Assembly (NCBI RefSeq): GCF_029542785.1
Contig: NC_083370.1
Coordinates: forward strand, 62,001-126,000
Direction of reading: 5' to 3'
Source of the DNA: Malassezia japonica
Lineage: Eukaryota > Basidiomycota > Malasseziomycetes > Malasseziales > Malasseziaceae
DNA length: 64,000 nucleotides
The notes under the pieces were generated by a model that saw only the letters and a list, made by a program, of their open reading frames with translations, ran no database searches and was not told where the DNA came from. This document shows, in pieces, positions 58,215 to 64,000 of this stretch. Positions within the stretch are counted from its first letter, which is position 1. The number at the start of each line of letters is the position of its first letter. Position numbers and translations under genes: made by a program.

Positions 58215-59633
58215 ATGGTGGCAACGCGTGCATGGATCGCCGCACGGGGCATCGGCTTGCAAGCCGCGCCCCGTGCTGCGCTGCGCGCACGGATGGCGCC
58301 AATTCCAATGCGCCGCATTGAGCCGGTGCGTGTGCAGGCGCGCCACGCTAGCACTGCGCGGCCGCTCGGCACTGTGTCGGTCAAGGCCGGCGTCCTATTT
58401 GCGGGTCTCACGGCTCTTGCGTTCGGCCTGACGGTGTACGGCGTGTGGGAGTATCTTGCCGCGTTCCGTGTGTGGCCCAAGGAGCTGCGTGAGCCGCTGC
58501 GTGCGGCCCTCAAGGCCAAGAACCGCGGAAACCTCGCGCGGAGCGCCAAAAAGTTCCGCGAAGCGCTCGACATTGCCCGCTCCCTCGAGCCGCGCGTGCT
58601 CGGCGCGGATCCCGTGCTGAAGATTTCCGGTATTGCGATTGCGCTTTCCGATGTGCTGGAGCAGGACAACAAGTTCCAGGACGCGGCGCTTGTCTACCTC
58701 GATGCGCTGGACGAGGTCCTGGGCCGTGGCGCGTACGCAGCGGATGCTGCGCCCCCCCGCACCGCGCTCGAACGCATGCGTGCGGTTGGGCTCGCGCAAA
58801 AGATTGGTGATCTCGCCGAGCACAATGGGGCGGTCGTGCCTGCGTTTGACGACGGCGTCGGCCGCAAGACGAATGACCCTGCTGAAGGCTACCTGTCGTG
58901 GAGCGTCGACGAGCTCCTGCGCCTGCTGCGCAGCGAGCGTGCGCAAGGTGAGGAGCCTACTCTGCTCTCTGAGCTGCACCTCCCTCCGTGGGTCGCCAAG
59001 CAGGACATTGGCGCAAGTGTCGAGGCGCTCGGTGCGTTCTATGCGGCGCGTGGCGTCGCCGAGTACGCCGTGCCGCTCTACCTGCAGGCCATCTCGATTC
59101 TGCTGCCGGCTGCCGGTACGGGCCAGAAGAGTGCGCCGCCGACCGTCGCCGAGCGGTGCCGTGCGGCGATCCTCATGAACAATATCAGCCAGGTGCTTGC
59201 GCAAGGCAAGCGTCCTGCGCTGCCCGAAGGCGCGCCTGCGCCGAGCGCCTCGCCCCTCGACCAGGCGTCTGCGTGGGCGACCAAGGGTCTGGACCTCGCG
59301 ACGATCACGTCGTACCGCGCCGGTTTCCTCTCGAGCCTGCCGGACGACGAGCAGGAGTGGCTGCTGCGTTTCAGCGGTTTCGACCCTGCCAAGGTCGGCC
59401 TCGCGCCAGTGGTCGAGGCGCAAAACACAGAGCGCTTCGACCAGGTGAAGAACCAGTGCCTCGGCACGCAGTTTGTGCTTCTGTACAACCTCGCGATGTA
59501 CCACGAGATGCGGAGCGACCAGGACACGGCACGGACGCTCTTCCGCCGTGCGATGCGCCATGCCGACCGCCTCGGGCTGCGCGAGGCGCGGGCGCAGTGT
59601 GCGCGTTCGCTCGCTCGTATGGACCGCAAGTAG
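58215..59633 (+). CDS. Mitochondrial TPR protein, Mgr3-like
   Basis: 472 aa, single exon. Seen: an Arg/Ala-rich presequence (MVATRAWIAARGIGLQ, RRIEPVRVQARHAST), one membrane helix (AGVLFAGLTALAFGLTVYGV), then TPR-like repeats (ARSAKKFREALDIARSLE, KFQDAALVYLDALDEVLG, VAEYAVPLYLQAISILLP, FVLLYNLAMYHEMRSDQDTA, in parts). In yeast Mgr3 is an adaptor of the inner-membrane i-AAA protease, and this topology fits. Its TAG stop abuts the CTA stop of COQ4 on the other strand (59631-59636). Confidence 0.78.
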   Translation: MVATRAWIAARGIGLQAAPRAALRARMAPIPMRRIEPVRVQARHASTARPLGTVSVKAGVLFAGLTALAFGLTVYGVWEYLAAFRVWPKELREPLRAALKAKNRGNLARSAKKFREALDIARSLEPRVLGADPVLKISGIAIALSDVLEQDNKFQDAALVYLDALDEVLGRGAYAADAAPPRTALERMRAVGLAQKIGDLAEHNGAVVPAFDDGVGRKTNDPAEGYLSWSVDELLRLLRSERAQGEEPTLLSELHLPPWVAKQDIGASVEALGAFYAARGVAEYAVPLYLQAISILLPAAGTGQKSAPPTVAERCRAAILMNNISQVLAQGKRPALPEGAPAPSASPLDQASAWATKGLDLATITSYRAGFLSSLPDDEQEWLLRFSGFDPAKVGLAPVVEAQNTERFDQVKNQCLGTQFVLLYNLAMYHEMRSDQDTARTLFRRAMRHADRLGLREARAQCARSLARMDRK

Positions 59634-60575
59634 CTATGTAGACCAGCGTGGATCCTTTGGCCCGTGGCGCTCCCAGACCTTGCTCGGCCACCCCTGGAAG
59701 CGGCGGCCGGCGACGGTGGCGCGCGGCCGTGCCGGCGCGCGTGGCGGCGCCATGGTGTCGAGCACGACCGGCGGCGGCTCGTCGAGGCCGAGCTCGACGC
59801 GGAGCTCGTCGAGCGGCTGCTCCCAGCGCTTTTCCCACTCGATGCCGATCAGCGGCAGGCGGATATTGCGTCCGAGGCGCACGGCCCACGGCGCAAGCGA
59901 CTGGAGCTGCGCGGTGAGCGTTGCATTCTCTTTGGCAAAGAGGGCACGGCGGTCGTCGTTCACGAGGCGCAGCGAGCCGCCGAGCGCCGAGAGCGCGGCG
60001 ACTGGGAGGTGCATGTGTGCCATTTCAAAGTACTTGACGACCGTCTCGCCGAGCGTCGACGTCGGCATGCCGAGGAGGACGTGGTAAAAGTCGTGTGTTT
60101 CGCGGTAGCGCTGGATGACGTATCGCGTCTCGAGCGTCGGCATGTACCGTGCCTCGCAGCGGCCGTCCGGTCCGACGTTGTTCGCCTTGAGCCAGCGCAC
60201 CCACTCCTTGCCGAACGTGTCGTCCGGCAGCGCCCACAGCGCCGGGAGATCGATCGTGCGCGAGTTGATCGACGGGCGCGCGGCCATCAGGCGGCGGCCC
60301 TCGTGCGTCTGGCGCATCTGCTGCACGAGCCGATCAATGTTCGGATAGGACGACACCTGCGTCAGGACCGAGAGCAGGTCGCCGCGGCTGGGATTCACGA
60401 GCAGGCCGAGCGCGCTGCCTGCGCCGAGCAGCGCGCGCTCCCAGAACGGCGCGTGGATCGCATAGCCAGGCTTCTCGTGCTCTTCGTGTGCATGCCGGTC
60501 GCCCAGGCGCGCCGCCGAAACGTGCAGCGCACGCACGCCCCGCGCCGCGCCGCCGACTCGTACGAGGCCCCGCAT
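59634..60575 (-). CDS. COQ4: Ubiquinone biosynthesis protein COQ4
   Basis: COQ4 scaffolds the coenzyme Q synthesis complex on the inner mitochondrial membrane. Single exon, 313 aa. Seen: a presequence (MRGLVRVGGAARGVRALHVS), the core GSALGLLVNPSRGDLLSVL, SRTIDLPALWALPDDTFGK, RYRETHDFYHVLLGMPTSTL with the HD-x-x-H zinc/metal motif, and a long Pro/Arg-rich C-terminal extension (ending KDPRWST) beyond the yeast protein. The gene is divergent from NCS6 with only 26 bp between start codons. Confidence 0.95.
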   Translation of the reverse strand: MRGLVRVGGAARGVRALHVSAARLGDRHAHEEHEKPGYAIHAPFWERALLGAGSALGLLVNPSRGDLLSVLTQVSSYPNIDRLVQQMRQTHEGRRLMAARPSINSRTIDLPALWALPDDTFGKEWVRWLKANNVGPDGRCEARYMPTLETRYVIQRYRETHDFYHVLLGMPTSTLGETVVKYFEMAHMHLPVAALSALGGSLRLVNDDRRALFAKENATLTAQLQSLAPWAVRLGRNIRLPLIGIEWEKRWEQPLDELRVELGLDEPPPVVLDTMAPPRAPARPRATVAGRRFQGWPSKVWERHGPKDPRWST

Positions 60576-60582
60576 GGTGTGC

Positions 60583-60589
60583 TGAGTCA
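60583..60589. promoter_or_regulatory. TGAGTCA bZIP site within the 26-bp COQ4/NCS6 promoter
   Basis: The 11-bp palindrome GCTGAGTCAGC (60581-60591) centres on TGAGTCA, the AP-1/Gcn4-type core, in the gap between the COQ4 start (60575) and the NCS6 start (60602). The extended TGCTGAGTCAGC form resembles a MARE site. The factor is not known. Confidence 0.5.
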
Positions 60590-60601
60590 GCTTAAAAAGT
60601 C

Positions 60602-61702
60602 ATGGCGCCCAAGCTGTGTGCGCTGTGTGAGGCGTCGCGCGCGGTGCTGCGGCGCCCCAAGACCGGGCAGATGGTGTGCAAAGAGTGTTTCTTTTACGTG
60701 TTCGAGACAGAGGTGCACAATACCATAACGAGCGCGCGCCTTTTTTCGCGGGGCGACCGCGTCGCGATCGGCGCGAGTGGCGGAAAAGATTCGACGGTGC
60801 TTGCGCATGTGATGAAGACGCTGAACGAGCGCTACGACTATGGCCTCGAGCTGATTCTGCTGAGCATTGACGAAGGCATCACGGGCTACCGCGACGACTC
60901 GCTCGAGACCGTCAAGCGGAATCAGGAGCAGTACAACATGCCGCTGACCGTCCTGGGCTACAAAGAGCTCTACGGCTGGTCGATGGACGATATTGTCGCG
61001 AGTGTCGGGCGCAAGAACAACTGCACGTTCTGCGGCGTGTTCCGGCGGCAGGCGCTCGACCGCGGCGCGGCGTCGCTCGGCGTGGACCACATTGTGACCG
61101 GGCACAATGCGGACGACATTGCCGAGACGATCCTCATGAACGTGCTGCGTGGCGACATTGCGCGCCTCGAGCGCTGCACCGAGATCATTACCAAGGGCCC
61201 TGAGCTCGACGAGGATGCCCAGGGGTGCGGCGGCGGCGCATCGTTCGGCGGCAGCGGCATCAAGCGCAGCAAGCCGTTCAAGTACGCGTATGAAAAAGAG
61301 ATTGTGATGTACGCCTACTTTAAGCAGCTCGACTACTTTTCGACCGAGTGCATCTACTCGCCGAACGCGTACCGTGGGTACGCACGCACTTTTCTCAAGG
61401 ACCTCGAGAGCATCCGCGCCTCGAGCATTATCGATATTATCCATGCGGGCGAGAATCTGCACGTTGCGGGGCAGGTCAAGCGCGCGGTGCAGCGCACCTG
61501 CGAGCGCTGCGGCTACATCTCCTCGAATGCGCTGTGCAAGGCATGCGTGCTGCTCGAGGCGCTCAACCGCGGAAATCCCGCGCTCGGCATCCGCTCGGAC
61601 AAGTCGCGGACCGTGCGCGAGGAGCGCGACGAAAACATCGGGCGGACGATTCCCAAGTGGCAAGGTGTCCAAGCAGCGAGCGCGTCGGCGAATGCGTGGT
61701 AG
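60602..61702 (+). CDS. NCS6: Cytoplasmic tRNA 2-thiolation protein NCS6 (CTU1)
   Basis: NCS6/CTU1 thiolates wobble U34 of tRNA-Lys, -Glu and -Gln. Single exon, 366 aa. Seen: N-terminal zinc cysteines (LCALCEAS and CKECF), PP-loop SGGKDS at 59-64, [16 protein letters not shown] with catalytic cysteines, [15 protein letters not shown], and C-terminal Cys pairs ([20 protein letters not shown]). The order and length match yeast NCS6. It neighbours RNA-related genes, but nothing ties them functionally. It converges on the DRG1 gene with an 86-bp spacer. Confidence 0.96.
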   Translation: MAPKLCALCEASRAVLRRPKTGQMVCKECFFYVFETEVHNTITSARLFSRGDRVAIGASGGKDSTVLAHVMKTLNERYDYGLELILLSIDEGITGYRDDSLETVKRNQEQYNMPLTVLGYKELYGWSMDDIVASVGRKNNCTFCGVFRRQALDRGAASLGVDHIVTGHNADDIAETILMNVLRGDIARLERCTEIITKGPELDEDAQGCGGGASFGGSGIKRSKPFKYAYEKEIVMYAYFKQLDYFSTECIYSPNAYRGYARTFLKDLESIRASSIIDIIHAGENLHVAGQVKRAVQRTCERCGYISSNALCKACVLLEALNRGNPALGIRSDKSRTVREERDENIGRTIPKWQGVQAASASANAW

Positions 61703-61788
61703 AGTGCTGGGCACTTTTTGTCTATAGCCTGTACTATAGGGCGCAGCGCGCATAAAGGTACAACTGCCGCGGCAGTACATTGTCGCGC

Positions 61789-62991
61789 CTAGCGCTTGAA
61801 AATCGTCACACAGTCCTCGTCCTCCAGGACGTGGTCGCCGCCCACGCGCTGGCCACGGGGGTGCTTGGCGGACGTGCCCCAGACCATGGCGTACTTGAAC
61901 TGCTTGAAGATCTCGCGGTGGATCGCATTGCAAAAGTCCTCCACGGTGCACTTGCCACGGCGCAGCACGACCGGGGCCGTGTAGTCCGGCGGGCTCTTGC
62001 GCGGCTTGGTGTAGATGCGCACGAGGTTCAGCTCGTCCCACATCTTGTCCACCAGCTCGTCGACGTTCAGCCACTCGCGCGAGGAGATCGGGACCGACTG
62101 CGGGATCTTGTACAGCAGGTCGAGCTCCTCGATCGAGATGCTGTCGATCTTGTTCAGGACGTAGATGCACGGGATGTAGTGGCGGTTGCCCTCGACCACG
62201 TCGATCAGCTCGTCGACGGTGATGTCCTCGCGGAAGGCAATGTCGGCGTTCGCGATGCGGTACTCGCTCATCACCGCCTTGATCTCGTCGTGGTCGATCT
62301 TGGTGAGCGGCACGGTATTGGTAATCGCCAGGCCGCCCTTGTCCTTCTTCTTCACAATCACGTTCGGGGGGCGCTTGTTCAGGCGGATACCAAAGCCGTC
62401 CAGCTCAGCCTCGAGGATCTGCTTGTCCTTCAACGGCTTGCACACGTCCAGCACGATAAAGATCAGGTTGCACGTCCGTGCCACAGCAATGACCTGGCGA
62501 CCACGACCCTTGCCGTCCTTGGCACCTTCGATAATACCGGGCAGGTCGAGCACCTGGATCTTGGCACCGCGCACTGTCATGGTACCAGGAACGGTGGTCA
62601 CTGCGTTAGTCGTGAGACGTACGTGTTGTGAACTCGTAGGCAGCCGCCTCGGACGTCGTTCCCGTGAGACCCGACATGCTGCGTGAGAGAAAATCGACAT
62701 ACAGTGTAGATTTACCGACCGACGGGAAACCGACAAAGCCCACACTGGCGATACCAGTGCGTGCGACATCGAAACCGAGGCCGCCGCCGCCGCCGCCGCC
62801 GCCGCCGCTCGACGAGATCAGCTCACGCTTGAGCTTGGCGAGCTTCGCACGCAGCTGGCCAAGGTGGTAGGCCGTGGCCTTGTTCTTCTGCGTGCCTGGG
62901 GTTAGAGGTGCAACATACGGTTCATCTCATCTTCGACTTCTTTGATCTTTTGTACGGTCGTCTGCGTCAGTCAGCCAGCGCCACGCACCAT
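61789..62991 (-). CDS. RBG1: Developmentally regulated GTP-binding protein (DRG1/RBG1)
   Basis: Ribosome-associated Obg/HflX-like GTPase that promotes translation. Exons 62989-62991 (ATG only), 62919-62961, 62703-62895, 62623-62678 and 61789-62600; introns are 27, 23, 24 and 22 nt; 368 aa, the family length. Seen: [20 protein letters not shown], a poly-Gly tract from a GCC-repeat, GFPSVGKST at ~71-79 (P-loop), the EFTTLTTVPG switch [17 protein letters not shown] (switch II), NKID and the C-terminal TGS domain ([15 protein letters not shown]). Every intron is required to connect these motifs in frame. The first coding exon is just the start codon; this follows because ACGACC (T-T) is preceded directly by an intron ending GCAG. 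Confidence 0.94.
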
Positions 62992-63097
62992 CGTGCCGTT
63001 CCCTGCCAAAAAGTGGAGCCGCACCCCTGCCGAAGAAGACGAAAGAAGCTCGGCCGAAAGCAGCGGTCGCGGGCTTGGACCTTAATTTTTCCACGGC

Positions 63098-64000
63098 ATG
63101 GTAAGCGAAGCGCTGGGGGGTGGTCGAACGCGCTCCGGGATATCTTCGCAGTCTACAGCCAAGCTCTTGCTCGCTCTTGTTTCCTATGGTCTGCACTCGT
63201 TGGTTGCGGGCGTTCGCGCGACGCCCGTGACGCCGTTTGCCGTCGCGCCGGCCTCGCCGGGCGCTGCCGCGGCCTTCGCCGCGGTGCAGATGCACGAGGG
63301 GGTTGCACCGATTGAGAACAAGACGCCTGTGCAAAAGATGATCGACCTGGTGATGATTGGCTTATTGGTACTGCTGGGCGGTGTCTTTGCGGGTCTTACG
63401 CTCGGCCTGATGGGCCTCGACATGGTCAACTTGCAGGTGATGATGACCTCGGGTACCGAGCAGGAGCGCATCAATGCGACCAAGGTGATGCGCCTGCTCG
63501 AGCGCGGCCGCCACTGGGTGCTGGTCGTGCTGCTCCTGGGCAATGTCATTGTCAACGAGACGCTGCCCATCTTCCTCTCGGAGTTCGGCTCGGGCCTCAG
63601 CGCGGTGATCCTCTCGACGGTGCTCATTGTCATCTTTGGCGAGATTGTGCCCCAGTCCATCTGCGCGCGCTATGGACTGTCGATTGGCGCCATGTGCGCG
63701 CCGCTCGTGCACTGCGCCATGATCCTCATGGCGCCGGTCGCGTGGCCCACGGCCAAGCTCCTCGACTACTGCCTCGGCGAGGAGCACGGCACGACGTACC
63801 GCAAGGCGGAGCTCAAGACCTTTGTCACGCTCCACCAGCAGATCGGCACAGAGCACCTGAACGACGACGAGGTGACGATCATCCGCGCAGTGCTCGACTT
63901 GAACGACAAGACGCTGCGCGATGTCATGACCCCGATCGAAGACGTGTACACGCTGCCGAGCGACCACGTTCTCGACGAGCCGGCGGTCGACAAGCTCGTC
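63098..64000 (+). CDS. CNNM/MAM3-type DUF21 membrane protein, 3' end beyond window
   Basis: The frame is open from the ATG at 63098 to the right edge (301 codons). Seen: a signal-like N-terminus (KLLLALVSYGLHSLVAG), then the DUF21/CNNM domain: IGLLVLLGGVFAGLTLGLMG, LLLGNVIVNETLPIFLSEFG, IFGEIVPQSICARYGLSIGA and the start of the CBS region (LNDKTLRDVMTPIEDVYTLP). This matches fungal MAM3 and human CNNM proteins, which affect mitochondrial morphology and divalent-metal homeostasis. The ATG is followed directly by GTAAGC, but no branch box is seen downstream, so I treat it as coding. Confidence 0.9.
   Translation, partial: MVSEALGGGRTRSGISSQSTAKLLLALVSYGLHSLVAGVRATPVTPFAVAPASPGAAAAFAAVQMHEGVAPIENKTPVQKMIDLVMIGLLVLLGGVFAGLTLGLMGLDMVNLQVMMTSGTEQERINATKVMRLLERGRHWVLVVLLLGNVIVNETLPIFLSEFGSGLSAVILSTVLIVIFGEIVPQSICARYGLSIGAMCAPLVHCAMILMAPVAWPTAKLLDYCLGEEHGTTYRKAELKTFVTLHQQIGTEHLNDDEVTIIRAVLDLNDKTLRDVMTPIEDVYTLPSDHVLDEPAVDKLV

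Noticed and set aside
62779..62808. A GCC/GGC trinucleotide run that looks like a microsatellite
   Set aside because: It is in frame in the DRG1 gene and encodes the poly-Gly stretch typical of this family, so it is coding and not a separate repeat element.
63098..63151. An intron right after the MAM3-type start codon (ATG then GTAAGC ... GCAG)
   Set aside because: No CTNAY branch box precedes the AG and the segment is open in frame (51 nt), so coding is simpler, although DRG1 next door does have an ATG-only exon.
1..64000. Transposons, CRISPR arrays, rRNA genes and a gene cluster for secondary metabolism
   Set aside because: No transposase, reverse transcriptase, terminal repeats, regular spacer repeats, rRNA sequence or NRPS/PKS domains were seen on either strand.

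Overview
The window is compact, GC-rich nuclear DNA of a basidiomycete yeast, most probably a Malassezia species (inference, species not determined). The evidence is the ~60% GC, one gene per ~1.6 kb, fungal gene content (TFIID, Mediator, COQ4, copper-fist factor, GT15 mannosyltransferase, amino-acid permeases, a secreted aspartyl protease) and above all a very uniform set of tiny spliceosomal introns. I reconstructed 37 introns inside coding sequences by keeping the frame and the family motifs: 25 are exactly 22 nt, 6 are 23 nt, five are 24-32 nt and one is 185 nt. I saw no mobile element, CRISPR array or rRNA gene.

Layout. 1-6.3 kb: branchpoint-binding protein (edge-truncated, with an apparent frameshift), a coiled-coil protein, DGK1-like kinase, a small Cys-rich membrane protein and splicing factor CLF1. 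6.3-12.2 kb: copper-fist regulator, intron-containing tRNA-Pro, a sulfide:quinone oxidoreductase fused in frame to mitoribosomal protein mL58, an MFS transporter and MGM101. 12.4-16.7 kb: RRP3 helicase, a Pro-rich protein, a CDK-activating-like kinase and the OMA1 protease. 16.9-23.5 kb: GABA/choline-type permease, a ten-exon GT15 mannosyltransferase, a disordered/coiled-coil protein and a TPR protein. 23.5-31.6 kb: Spo71-like PH protein, mitoribosomal uS12m, acyl-CoA synthetase and a zinc-ribbon protein. 31.6-37.5 kb: EF-1beta with a U18-type snoRNA in its only intron, ING/PHD protein, FKBP12, NTF2 and the aspartyl protease. 37.5-47.7 kb: TRAP-alpha-like protein, TAF2 carrying three bromodomains, MED7 and DNA2. 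47.8-55.9 kb: four tandem amino-acid permeases with GATA sites upstream. 56.2-64 kb: CDF transporter, Mgr3-like protein, COQ4, NCS6, DRG1-type GTPase and the start of a MAM3/CNNM protein.

Common themes. (1) Introns follow a rigid plan: 6-nt donor, 7-nt spacer, CTNAY branch box and YAG acceptor, with exons as short as 12, 15 and 17 nt. (2) Packing is extreme: four convergent pairs have overlapping or abutting stop codons, five tandem pairs are only 18-29 bp apart, and two divergent pairs share 24-26 bp promoters. (3) CACGTG elements recur in the short shared promoters. (4) Mitochondrial functions are frequent (SQR, mL58, uS12m, MGM101, OMA1, COQ4, Mgr3-like), as are splicing/RNA functions (BBP, CLF1, RRP3, tRNA thiolation). 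The permease array together with a secreted protease suggests, as an inference, a life that depends on scavenged peptides and amino acids.
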